DNA of 64,000 nucleotides, taken from Pedobacter polaris (GTDB taxonomy: Bacteria > Bacteroidota > Bacteroidia > Sphingobacteriales > Sphingobacteriaceae). How positions within the stretch are numbered: position 1 is the stretch's first letter; the number at the start of each line of letters is the position of its first letter. Positions 45,549 to 54,735 of this stretch are shown here, piece after piece. The position numbers were made by a program, and so were the translations under genes. The notes below the pieces were generated by a model that was given only the letters and a program-made list of their open reading frames with translations, was not told where the DNA came from and searched no databases. The stretch covers positions 744,314 to 808,313 of the forward strand of contig NZ_SWBR01000002.1 of the NCBI RefSeq assembly GCF_005116505.1, written 5' to 3'.

Positions 45549-47152
45549 TGAAAATACAAACCGGCAATGTGATTAAGATTATTATAGCATTCTATTGCTG
45601 CATCGAACTCGGATCAACAGCCGTAAAAGCGCAGACCAATACTATCAAAAATGATGCATTCTGGCAAACAAAAGATGGACAGCCAATTAATAGCCAAGGT
45701 GGTGGAATATTTAGATTTAATGATCCTAAAACAGGTGAAAAGAAATATTACTGGTACGGGGTACATTATGCAGAAGCCGATGCTTATCGCAATAATCCAT
45801 CTATAACACAACCTCGGGCTACTTTCGAATCAGTAACCTGTTACAGTTCTACCGATTTGGTTAACTGGACCTTTGAGAGAGATGTGTTAACTAAAAAAGA
45901 AACCAATAAGGGAGGAAAAACCTGGGTTGGCCGTTTAGGAGTTGCTTATGTAAGTGAATTAAAAAAATATGCCCTATTCGTTCAACACGGTAACCAAGTG
46001 CTAATTACAGTAGCTGATTCACCTACAGGTGATTTTACCTGGCATCAAAAAATAGACATGGAACCTATGATTGGCACTAGCAATACTGGTGATCAGACGG
46101 TATTTACTGATGAGGATACGGGTAAATCTTATCTCATTTATTCTTATGGCAAAGGCCGAAACAAAATCTATGTATCTGAAATTGGTGCTAAGGATGGGAA
46201 AGTGAATTTGCTAGATTGTACTCAGATCTTTAAGGGTGAAAGTAGAGAAGGGAACTGCATGTTTAAGCACAAGGGTAAATATTACATGTTTGCGTCTAAT
46301 ATATATGGATGGGATTCATCTCACGCCTATTATTTAGTAGCTGATAACATAAGAGGGCCTTACCTACCCACTAATAAAATGTTGGTAATGGATGGTGCAG
46401 CTAATGATTATGCACATGTATCACAAACTGGTTTTTTTGTAGTAGTAAAAGGCACTGCCCAAGAAACAGTTGTTTATTGTGGCGACCGTTGGGCTAACTT
46501 AGCGGGTAACGGCTTAGGCTACAATCAATGGTGCCCACTATCATTTAAGGGCAAAACACCCTACTTTAATTCATTAAACTCTTGGAACCTCGACGCTAAA
46601 ACAGGTAAATGGGCAGTAGCTACTGATAATAATTATGTAATGAACGGTAGTTTTGAAGCAGACAGAAAACGCATACCGAGCGTAATAAAACCTGTGCAAA
46701 CACAATTAACCGGTTGGGTTACTACCGTAATTGAAGGAAATAAGATTAACCTAGATAGCACTCAATCACCCAACTTAAACTACTTTAACACAGCCGCTGA
46801 TAGAAAAGTAGTTATTGGTGAAAAAAGCTTAAATATGAGTGATAAAGTAAACTTTAGGCGAAGAGTAGCTCAACAGATTAGTTCTTCTCCTTATGTAAAA
46901 CTTGAAGACGGATTTTATACATTAATAGCCAAAATCAAGAACAACAATAAGTTTAAGAATTTAGAAATGTATGCTACCAGCAATGGCAAGCTGTTTAAAT
47001 ACACAATAAAGGTAGAACATACAACATGGCAAACCATCAGTATACCGAAGATCCTCATTAAAAATGGAAAGGTAGAGATTGGCTTTTTAGCAGATGGCAA
47101 TGCACATGCTTCTTGTTACATAGATGATGTATCGCTAGTAAAAGTAAAATGA
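45548..47152 (+). CDS. GH43 family protein, galactanase-like subfamily, with C-terminal carbohydrate-binding domain
   Basis: 534 residues, signal peptide to AVKAQ near residue 29. The five-blade propeller begins QGGGIFRF...KYYWYGVHY, the opening seen in GH43_24/34-type enzymes, and lacks the usual N-terminal catalytic Asp of GH43. The modulating Asp lies in SNTGDQTVF and the acid Glu in REGNCMFKHKGKYYM. Exo-beta-1,3-galactanases of GH43 also lack the base, so this may attack galactan side chains. The last ~160 residues (NGSFEADRKRIPSV...SCYIDDVSLVKV) are a CBM-like beta-sandwich. ATG overlaps the previous TAA. Confidence 0.87.
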   Translation: MKIQTGNVIKIIIAFYCCIELGSTAVKAQTNTIKNDAFWQTKDGQPINSQGGGIFRFNDPKTGEKKYYWYGVHYAEADAYRNNPSITQPRATFESVTCYSSTDLVNWTFERDVLTKKETNKGGKTWVGRLGVAYVSELKKYALFVQHGNQVLITVADSPTGDFTWHQKIDMEPMIGTSNTGDQTVFTDEDTGKSYLIYSYGKGRNKIYVSEIGAKDGKVNLLDCTQIFKGESREGNCMFKHKGKYYMFASNIYGWDSSHAYYLVADNIRGPYLPTNKMLVMDGAANDYAHVSQTGFFVVVKGTAQETVVYCGDRWANLAGNGLGYNQWCPLSFKGKTPYFNSLNSWNLDAKTGKWAVATDNNYVMNGSFEADRKRIPSVIKPVQTQLTGWVTTVIEGNKINLDSTQSPNLNYFNTAADRKVVIGEKSLNMSDKVNFRRRVAQQISSSPYVKLEDGFYTLIAKIKNNNKFKNLEMYATSNGKLFKYTIKVEHTTWQTISIPKILIKNGKVEIGFLADGNAHASCYIDDVSLVKVK

Positions 47153-47168
47153 TAAACTTTAAGTTTTG

Positions 47169-48413
47169 CTAATTTCCATCTGGTTTTACCATACTCGCTT
47201 GTAAACTTTCTGGCCAATGCCACGTATCAAGTCCATCTGGCTGAGCTGGGTTAAACTTTTGCTTAGGATCAATTAGAAAATTAGCCAGGGGCAATTTCGC
47301 TGATTTTATACCTTCAACTATACATTTGGCAATTTCATAGGCACCATAAGGGCTAAAATGAGTATTATCTGCTAGCGGTTGATTTTGCCCTGGATAAGTA
47401 TTGGCAGGATAATGAACAAATGCTTTTTTTGAGGGTTCTACACCCATAGCATTAAACAAAATAGTAGTTAACTGATTTAAATCAATTAAGGCTACCCCTT
47501 CTTGAGCGGCCACTTTACGAGCTGCATCTGGAAAATCGCCCAGTGAATTTTGAATCTTTCCATCTTTATCAAAAGATCTTCTAGTAGTTGATGTCACAAT
47601 AACAGGTATTCCACCTTTCTCTCTAAATCTAGACACAAATAACTTTAAACGTTCGGTGTACGATTTATAGGCTCCATCATCCGGTCCTTTATCTTTCTGG
47701 TCATTATGCCCAAACTCTACAAAGAGATAGTCTCCTCGCTTCATTACACTCATAATTTTATCTAATCTTTTACTTCCTAGAAAAGAACCTAAGGTTAATC
47801 CAGATTCAGCATGATTTGCAATGGCTACTCCAGGTTTAAAAAAACGAGGTATCATTTGCCCCCAAGCTGCCCAAGGTTCATAATCGCCATTTACAACGGT
47901 AGAATTACCAGCTAAAAATACCGTAACCTGATCTTCAACTTTCTTAATTGTTATGGCTTTTAAAACCACATATTTATCAAATTCTAAGGTGAGTTTATTG
48001 TCCCAATCCAGCTTGGTTAATTCTCTTTCTTTAAGCTTCACAGTTTCTTTATCGTTTATTTTCTTGTTTTTTATATTAACGATAAATGTTTTTTTAACAA
48101 ACTGACCAGCTTTTGTTTGCACATCTTCTAGCATCAATCTCCTCGATTCTGCTTTTACAAAAGTGCCATGTGTACTGCTTAGGATAACGGTAACTTGGTA
48201 ATTGCCTTCTGGAACGTTTACCGAAAAATAAAAAGGACTGCCTTCTTTACTCATTTTGGTATCAAAATCAAATCCTGCTCCACTGGCGGTTGTACAATTT
48301 GATAAGTTTTTCCCTTTACTAAAGTCAAAATTAAAAGTTGTTTTTACTTGAGCTATGCTACAATTGCCTAATAACGCAAATAATATGATGAAGTTGATTT
48401 TCTTGATATTCAT
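47169..48413 (-). CDS. Rhamnogalacturonan acetylesterase-like SGNH hydrolase (CE12 type)
   Basis: 414 residues with signal peptide. Residues ~25-155 are a beta-sandwich (FNFDFSKGKNLSNC...LTLEFDKYVVLKAI) seen ahead of many CE12 enzymes. The SGNH core has nucleophile Ser171 in LAGNSTV, the Gly/Asn oxyanion blocks (AESG, FGHND) and the Asp349/His352 pair in LADNTHFSPYG. These enzymes remove acetyl groups from rhamnogalacturonan. It is third in a minus-strand operon behind two GH43 genes and converges with the GH2 operon, with 16 bases between stops. Confidence 0.9.
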   Translation of the reverse strand: MNIKKINFIILFALLGNCSIAQVKTTFNFDFSKGKNLSNCTTASGAGFDFDTKMSKEGSPFYFSVNVPEGNYQVTVILSSTHGTFVKAESRRLMLEDVQTKAGQFVKKTFIVNIKNKKINDKETVKLKERELTKLDWDNKLTLEFDKYVVLKAITIKKVEDQVTVFLAGNSTVVNGDYEPWAAWGQMIPRFFKPGVAIANHAESGLTLGSFLGSKRLDKIMSVMKRGDYLFVEFGHNDQKDKGPDDGAYKSYTERLKLFVSRFREKGGIPVIVTSTTRRSFDKDGKIQNSLGDFPDAARKVAAQEGVALIDLNQLTTILFNAMGVEPSKKAFVHYPANTYPGQNQPLADNTHFSPYGAYEIAKCIVEGIKSAKLPLANFLIDPKQKFNPAQPDGLDTWHWPESLQASMVKPDGN

Positions 48414-48435
48414 GGGTTTGATTCGAATGTTATGG

Positions 48436-49383
48436 CTATTTGATCTTAACTGGTTTTACTTTTTCAAAAACATCAATAGGCATGATATTTCCATCTTGAT
48501 CAAATCGCAATGGCGAAATACAGGTCTCTCTATTGTAACCATTGCCACCTGGAATTTTAAAACGATGATAAGCAATATACCATTCATCTTTTCCTGGCAC
48601 CTGAACAATAGAATGATGCCCTGCGCCTTTTACAACACCTTTGCCTTTTAAAATTGGATTTTTAGTTGCTTTAACAAAAGGGCCCAAGGGAGAATCTGAA
48701 GTAGCATAAGCTACGGAATATCTAGGGTCTCTGGTATCATATTCTGACCAACTTAGGTAATACTTTCCATTTCTTTTAAAAACAAATGAACCTTCATTAT
48801 ATCCCCTTGGTTTAATGGATATAATTTTGGTGGTATCATAAGAAATCATGTTATCAGCTAACTTTACAATATTGCAATTCCCTTGTCCAAAATACAGATA
48901 GGCAGCGCCATCATCGTCAACAAACACCATCGGATCAATCATTTGCCCACGCAACATTGCTTTTTTAACAAGTGGCTTTCCCAATGCATCTTTAAAAGGA
49001 CCAGTTGGCTTGTCTGAAACCGCTACCCCAATATTAACATCTGCAGAAAAATAGTAATAGTATTTTCCATTTTTGTAAGCGATGGCCGGAGCCCAAGCTC
49101 TCTCTTTAGCCCAGCTAATGTCTTTTGGCAAATCCAAAATTACCTTCTCATACTTCCATTTTACCAGATCTTTAGAAGACCAGGCTGTAAAACTTGTCGA
49201 CTTCCACCCTTCTGAACCATCTGTAGTAGGATAGATATAAAATCGATTACCAAAAGCAGCAATATGCGGATCTGCATAAACATTAGGCAATACGGCTGCT
49301 GGGGCATTTAAAGTATCTATTTGAGCAGTTGCTGTTGTAGCAAAAAAGAGTACATTTAATACTATCAATACTATATTTTTCAT
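48436..49383 (-). CDS. GH43 glycoside hydrolase (arabinosidase/xylosidase-like)
   Basis: 315 residues with signal peptide (MKNIVLIVLNVLFFATTATAQ). It is a minimal five-blade propeller with all three GH43 carboxylates: base Asp38 (VYADPHI), modulating Asp150 (MIDPMVFVDDDG) and acid Glu197 (YNEGSFVFKRNG). The C-terminal GHHSIVQVPG and YIAYHR blocks complete the fold. Its size without extra domains suits an exo-acting alpha-L-arabinofuranosidase or arabinanase. It lies between the second GH43 gene (10-base gap) and the acetylesterase gene. Confidence 0.93.
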   Translation of the reverse strand: MKNIVLIVLNVLFFATTATAQIDTLNAPAAVLPNVYADPHIAAFGNRFYIYPTTDGSEGWKSTSFTAWSSKDLVKWKYEKVILDLPKDISWAKERAWAPAIAYKNGKYYYYFSADVNIGVAVSDKPTGPFKDALGKPLVKKAMLRGQMIDPMVFVDDDGAAYLYFGQGNCNIVKLADNMISYDTTKIISIKPRGYNEGSFVFKRNGKYYLSWSEYDTRDPRYSVAYATSDSPLGPFVKATKNPILKGKGVVKGAGHHSIVQVPGKDEWYIAYHRFKIPGGNGYNRETCISPLRFDQDGNIMPIDVFEKVKPVKIK

Positions 49384-49393
49384 TGCAATTAAT

Positions 49394-50731
49394 TTATTGT
49401 TTTTTTATTAAAAGTTCTGGCACACCACCCCATTTTTCGTTTAAACGTTTAGCTTCCTCATTGGTTATTCCAATTACACTTCCATGTCTTGGATAAAAAT
49501 TCTTAGTAAATGATTCTGGCGTTTGGGTAAACTCGTACAAATCTTTACTCCGTTGAAACTCATAGCGGTGATTGGTATACAAATCATACATCAATATATA
49601 AGTGTCGGCATTGTTTAGTTTAAAAACGCTAGAACCCTCTACCACTATTTTCTTAGCAGAATAAGCATCAAGGTATTTAAACTCCTCAACCCAAGGACCT
49701 TGCAAGCTTTTTGCAGTTGCCTGTTGAATACCGTTTTTGATTTCTTTTCCTTTTTCGTCCTTGGTATTCGCCTTAAAGAAGAAATGATAAGTGCCATCCT
49801 TATAAATGATATCACCATCAATTGCACCATACTTAGGACTAAACATCAATTTAGGCTCATGCTCAAAACCACTAAAATCTATATTGGCATAGGCTGCATA
49901 AAAATCAAGCTTCGCATCATCCTTAAATTTAACGGTAAAATAAACTAAATATTTACCTACTGCTGGGTCATAAATGGTTTGTGGCGCCCAAACCCATTGT
50001 ACATTTTTAAACTTGGCGGGATAACTCTTTTCTAGGTCTATAAAATTATGTTTCCAGTTAATTAAATCAATCGATTTAAGCATTACAATACCTGGGTTAT
50101 GTCCCCAACCATTTTTGGCCGTACTCATATCAGTAGCTACTAAATAAAAGCTTTTTTCGTCCTCTCCTCTCAAAATATGTGGATCTCTCACTCCTCCTGT
50201 TCCCGATATTTTTTCTGAAGCAATGATAGGTTGGTTTTTATTCAAAGCAAACCAGTTCGAAGCATCAGCACTTACCCCAAATCTAATCTGCTCATCCATA
50301 TTACGTGGACCTGAACCTTCAAAGTAAGTAAACAAATAACCTTGTAAGGCTTGTTCCTGATAAGCGATGGTAACATCAAATGATTTTTTAAACCTCATGC
50401 TACCTACAGCAATGGTAGCAGTCATTTTTGCCTTTATTCTCTTTCCGTTTCGGGGTGATAGTTTAATCAGTTTGCCATTATTGGATAGGTATGTTGGGTT
50501 GTTCGATTTCCAAGTAATGGTAGAACCGTATTTACCAATGGTATCAAGAACCAAATCCCAATGCAGATTTTGGGCATAACTTGCTGGAATTTTTAAAGAA
50601 TCGGCTGCAAGGGCAACCTTCATTCTTGCCGACCCTCCTTGTGGCGCATCCCATATAGTTTGGGCTTGCAAATTTCCACCAGCAATCAGTAAAATTAGGG
50701 CGTACACATACGATAAAGCATGTTTTGTCAT
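49394..50731 (-). CDS. GH43 glycoside hydrolase with N-terminal Ig-like domain
   Basis: 445 residues, signal peptide to NLQAQ. Residues ~35-125 are an Ig-like domain (ITWKSNNPTYLSNNGKLI) of the kind fused to arabinan and galactan hydrolases. The propeller starts at GYLFTYFEGSG. Catalytic candidates are Asp183 (GGVRDPHIL), an Asp in GAIDGDIIYKDG and a Glu in VVEGSSVFKL. It is the first gene of the minus-strand operon, with a CAGGAT-type site 90-107 bases upstream. Specificity is unknown; arabinan debranching is plausible. Confidence 0.9.
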   Translation of the reverse strand: MTKHALSYVYALILLIAGGNLQAQTIWDAPQGGSARMKVALAADSLKIPASYAQNLHWDLVLDTIGKYGSTITWKSNNPTYLSNNGKLIKLSPRNGKRIKAKMTATIAVGSMRFKKSFDVTIAYQEQALQGYLFTYFEGSGPRNMDEQIRFGVSADASNWFALNKNQPIIASEKISGTGGVRDPHILRGEDEKSFYLVATDMSTAKNGWGHNPGIVMLKSIDLINWKHNFIDLEKSYPAKFKNVQWVWAPQTIYDPAVGKYLVYFTVKFKDDAKLDFYAAYANIDFSGFEHEPKLMFSPKYGAIDGDIIYKDGTYHFFFKANTKDEKGKEIKNGIQQATAKSLQGPWVEEFKYLDAYSAKKIVVEGSSVFKLNNADTYILMYDLYTNHRYEFQRSKDLYEFTQTPESFTKNFYPRHGSVIGITNEEAKRLNEKWGGVPELLIKKQ

Positions 50732-50820
50732 TTAAATATTTGGTTAGTATAAAATTGTCTGCTGTTTTGAAATGATTTCCCATCAGCTAACTCAAATATC
50801 AACAAAGCAATAGTTAAAAG

Positions 50821-50869
50821 CATCCTGTAGTATCCTGCCTATTAAAACTTACCAAACAGTGCAGGATGG
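50821..50869. promoter_or_regulatory. CAGGAT-type sites upstream of the GH43/esterase operon
   Basis: On the minus strand CAGGATACTACAGGATG (50821-50837) has two half-sites 10 bp apart. On the plus strand ACAGTGCAGGATGG (50856-50869) faces SusC. Confidence 0.55.
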
Positions 50870-51132
50870 TGTAAAATTAAGAAACCTATATATTTGATAC
50901 AACCAAATATTCGCCATATGCGCAACTATCTATCTATTCTGTTAAGTTTACTTACGCTGGTGTACTTCCCTACATAACTAAACAAAAAAAGGCTCCCCAT
51001 ACTAATCACTTTTCTGAGCTAATATTAAGCCATTATTAATTAGCTCATTAACAATTATGCTACTTCTTCAACAGCATTTACTAAACCAAAAAAGCTTTAT
51101 AAATTCATCCATAAATGTCCTCACCTTACGGT

Positions 51133-51146
51133 ACAGTACAGGATGG
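51133..51146 (+). promoter_or_regulatory. CAGGAT-type site in the SusC upstream region
   Basis: ACAGTACAGGATGG differs by one base from 50856-50869. It lies ~300 bases before SusC. The 50732-51439 gap (about 700 AT-rich bases) holds no other supported gene. Confidence 0.5.
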
Positions 51147-51439
51147 AATAATAAAACAAATGTTATAATTTTCATTTATCTAACCAATTCTCTTAAAAAA
51201 ACTGCTTCAGCAGTAACTTAATTTTTAGTCTTATTCTATGTAGCATAAAAATTTAAACCTTATCCACAGCTTAAATAATGCAATCGGTTGCTTCAAGTTA
51301 AAACTCTCAGTTAATTTCAAATCAGACACTAATAAAATTATAAACAAAACTAATCCAACTTAAAACCCATAAATAATAGCCTCAGCATAAGCTATCATTC
51401 AACAAGTAATCAATTATTTCTAACCAAATAAATAAAACC

Positions 51440-54400
51440 ATGTATTTTTATTTACATCCAAAGTCGTTTCATAGGCGACACGCAAACAGCAGCAAAACTC
51501 TGATTATGGGAATTGCTGCGCTTTCCTTATTTCTATTGGATAGTCCAGCAAATGCAGCTATCCGTTTTAAAAATGTTAATCCATTAGTTAAAAAACTTGA
51601 CATAACTGTTAAAGGAACTATTAGTGATGAAAAAGGTGAAACACTGCCTGGTGTTGGTGTTAAGCTAAAAAACACAACCTTAACTACTACTACTGATGGC
51701 AATGGAGCATTTTCCATTACCATTCCAAGTGGAACAGTAAACCCCACCCTTATTATTACCTACATCGGGTTTGCCACACAAGAGGTGATAGTTAATGGCC
51801 GTGTAAATATTCCAATTACTTTAAAAAGTACTGTTAGCGACTTAGATGCAGTTGTAATTGTAGGCTACAATACCGTTAAGAAAAGTGACTTAACTGGAGC
51901 CGTAGTGAGCATTGGTGCAGAAGAAATTAGATCTAGACCAGTAACCAACGCCTTGCAGGCCATACAAGGTAAAGCAGCAGGTGTAGATATTACCTCAAAC
52001 GAACGCCCAGGTCAAATGGGAAGCATCTTAATTCGTGGGGTGAGATCGCTTGCGGCAAGCAACTCTCCTTTATATGTTGTTGATGGAATTCCATTACAAG
52101 CTGGTGGTATCGAAGCTATCAATCCAAATGACATTGAAAGCATCGACATTTTAAAAGACGCCTCTGCTACGGCAATCTATGGGTCTCGTGGTGCAAACGG
52201 TGTAGTTTTAGTAACGACTAAAAGAGGCAAAGTAGGACGAGTAACCTTAGATTACGTAGGTACTTCTACTATAGAACAATTAGAAGACCGCATGGAAATG
52301 ATGAATTCGGCACAATATGTTGAATTTAGAAGAAATGCCTTCAGGGCACTGGCTGCTACAGACACCAGAAAATACCCAGATGTAGCTACACTTGCTGCCG
52401 ACCAAAAAATCTTCGCAGGAGATCCCAACGTACTTGCAAATCTTGCATTAGGTTGGCAAAATGGGGTTTATGACGGTAGTTTAATCCCTACTACAGATTG
52501 GGGAGATTTGGTTACCAGAACCGGGCTCACCCATGATCATGTTTTGAGTGTGAGCGGGGGTACCGATAAAATCAAGGCTTACGGATCTTTCGGTTACTTA
52601 AACCAAGAAGGCACACAATTAGGACAAGATTTTGAAAGATATAGTGGTAAGTTAAGTGTTGAAATTAATCCGGTAAAATGGTTTAAAATGGGCGCTAACT
52701 TAACGGCCAATTATGGTTTACAGAACTATGGTTTTGTAGCCGCAAGTGCATCTGGGGCTCCCTACATCTACGCTGCCGCTCGCGGAATGCTACCATTGGC
52801 AATTCCTTTTGATGCCTCAGGCAATAGAATAAACCTTCCTGGTGGAGATATCAACATTCAAAATCCGGTTCTTGAGGCAGATTACAATATCAATCTTCGC
52901 AAAACCCTAAGAACCATTGGATCTATTTTCGCAGAGGTAAAACTTATTGAGGGATTAAGATACCGGATTAATTTTGGCCCTGATTTTTCACATTTCTATA
53001 ATGGAAGATACCAGGATGCCAAATCTGTAAATCGTGATGCAGGTATCGTAGGTTCTATTAATAATTTGGCCAATTTAGATCAGAGCACCAGATTTGCCTA
53101 TACCCTAGATCACTTGTTGTATTATGATAAAACCATCAACAAACACAATTTTGGCGTAACCTTATTACAGAGTTCATCCGCTTTTAGAGATGAATCATCA
53201 GCATTGAGCGGCAGCAAATTGTCTTTACCACAATCGCTTTGGTACGGGTTAAATAACGGAGTAATTACAGGACTAGATGGCTTTAATAGTGATTTAGACA
53301 AATCTGCGTTGGTATCTTACATGGGTAGGGTAAATTACAGTTTCAACAGTAAATATTTGCTCACCGCATCTGCCAGATGGGATGGAGCCTCTCAATTAGC
53401 TGCTGGCAACAAATGGGATTTTTACCCCTCTGTAGCCCTGGCATGGCGCTTGGAACAAGAAGATTTCATGAAAAACATCAAGTGGGTAGATCAACTTAAA
53501 TTAAGGTTTGGTGTGGGTAGTACAGGTAATTCTGCCGTACAAATTGGCAGCACCCTTGGTATTTTACAGCCGCTAACTTATACGTTCGGTAGCTCTGCGC
53601 AAACTGGATATGTTTCTTCAGACGCCTCTTTGGCCAACCCCATTACCTTGCCCAACAAACTATTAAGCTGGGAAAAAACTACACAATATAACCTGGGCTT
53701 AGACTTTGATTTATTTAAAGGAAGAATAAGCGGATCGCTTGACCTATACAAATCTAGAACCAATGATCTTATATTGTTAAAATCTATTTCCTCTATTAAT
53801 GGTTATACAAAATCTTTCGACAATGTGGCCTCTACCAAAAATAAAGGGCTAGACCTTACTGTAAATTCAGTTAACATCAAAACCAAAGACTTTACTTGGG
53901 AGTCAACGCTAAATTTCTCTATGAGTAAAGACGAAATTGTTAAGCTAGACAATGGAGATATGGTAGCCGATCGCTTCTTTATAGGGCAAAGAAACGGCGT
54001 GGCTTATGATTTTGTAAAAGAGGGAATTTGGCAAAATACACCCGAAGACAAAATTGAAATGGATAAGTTTAACGCAAATATTATTAGTGTAAACAGCCAA
54101 TTTAAACCTGGAAGTATTAAGATTAAGGATTTAAATGGCGATTATAAAATTGATGCCAATTATGACCTTAAGGTATTAGGCCATTATAACCCAAGTTGGA
54201 CCGGAGGCTTAACCAATACTTTTGGTTATAAAAACTTCGACCTATCTATATTTATCATTGCCCGTTACAACTTCTTAATCCAAACTGGAGCCGAGTCTCT
54301 TCAGGGCCGTTATGCGCAGCGTGTGGTAGATTATTGGACACCTACAAACCCTACTAATGATTACCCTGCACCAAATTATGGCAATGCAAGCGGAGACCAA

Positions 54401-54634
54401 TACGTAAGTTCATTAAACTATCAGGATGCTTCTTTTATTAAAATCAGGAACATATCCTTAGGTTATAACCTGCCAGCAAACTTGGTTAAAAAAATGACCT
54501 TATCTAGATTGAGGGTATATGCACAAGCCATCAATCCTGGTTTAATTTATTCTAATATCAAGTGGATAGATCCAGATTTGGGTGTTTCTGCTTTTAACAG
54601 AGGTGTGGTATTTGGAATTAACGCTAGCTTTTAA
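51440..54634 (+). CDS. SusC/RagA-type TonB-dependent outer-membrane transporter
   Basis: 1064 residues. After a signal peptide (LIMGIAALSLFLLDSPANAA) comes a carboxypeptidase-regulatory-like domain (VKGTISDEKGETLPGVGVKL). The plug has LQAIQGKAAGVDI, ILIRGVRS, SPLYVVDGIPL and the SusC signature ILKDASATAIYGSRGANGVVLVTTK. A 22-strand barrel follows and ends VVFGINASF. It forms a lidded importer with the SusD protein encoded 101 bases downstream, taking up oligosaccharides released by the neighbouring enzymes. No SusR/HTCS or ECF regulator lies near. Confidence 0.97.
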   Translation: MYFYLHPKSFHRRHANSSKTLIMGIAALSLFLLDSPANAAIRFKNVNPLVKKLDITVKGTISDEKGETLPGVGVKLKNTTLTTTTDGNGAFSITIPSGTVNPTLIITYIGFATQEVIVNGRVNIPITLKSTVSDLDAVVIVGYNTVKKSDLTGAVVSIGAEEIRSRPVTNALQAIQGKAAGVDITSNERPGQMGSILIRGVRSLAASNSPLYVVDGIPLQAGGIEAINPNDIESIDILKDASATAIYGSRGANGVVLVTTKRGKVGRVTLDYVGTSTIEQLEDRMEMMNSAQYVEFRRNAFRALAATDTRKYPDVATLAADQKIFAGDPNVLANLALGWQNGVYDGSLIPTTDWGDLVTRTGLTHDHVLSVSGGTDKIKAYGSFGYLNQEGTQLGQDFERYSGKLSVEINPVKWFKMGANLTANYGLQNYGFVAASASGAPYIYAAARGMLPLAIPFDASGNRINLPGGDINIQNPVLEADYNINLRKTLRTIGSIFAEVKLIEGLRYRINFGPDFSHFYNGRYQDAKSVNRDAGIVGSINNLANLDQSTRFAYTLDHLLYYDKTINKHNFGVTLLQSSSAFRDESSALSGSKLSLPQSLWYGLNNGVITGLDGFNSDLDKSALVSYMGRVNYSFNSKYLLTASARWDGASQLAAGNKWDFYPSVALAWRLEQEDFMKNIKWVDQLKLRFGVGSTGNSAVQIGSTLGILQPLTYTFGSSAQTGYVSSDASLANPITLPNKLLSWEKTTQYNLGLDFDLFKGRISGSLDLYKSRTNDLILLKSISSINGYTKSFDNVASTKNKGLDLTVNSVNIKTKDFTWESTLNFSMSKDEIVKLDNGDMVADRFFIGQRNGVAYDFVKEGIWQNTPEDKIEMDKFNANIISVNSQFKPGSIKIKDLNGDYKIDANYDLKVLGHYNPSWTGGLTNTFGYKNFDLSIFIIARYNFLIQTGAESLQGRYAQRVVDYWTPTNPTNDYPAPNYGNASGDQYVSSLNYQDASFIKIRNISLGYNLPANLVKKMTLSRLRVYAQAINPGLIYSNIKWIDPDLGVSAFNRGVVFGINASF

Positions 54635-54735
54635 CCAAAAAAGAAAAATGAACATGAAACCATCATTATTTCAAATTCACACGTAGCTGAATAAAATCAT
54701 GATAGCTTCATCACAATTACATAATATATAAAAGG

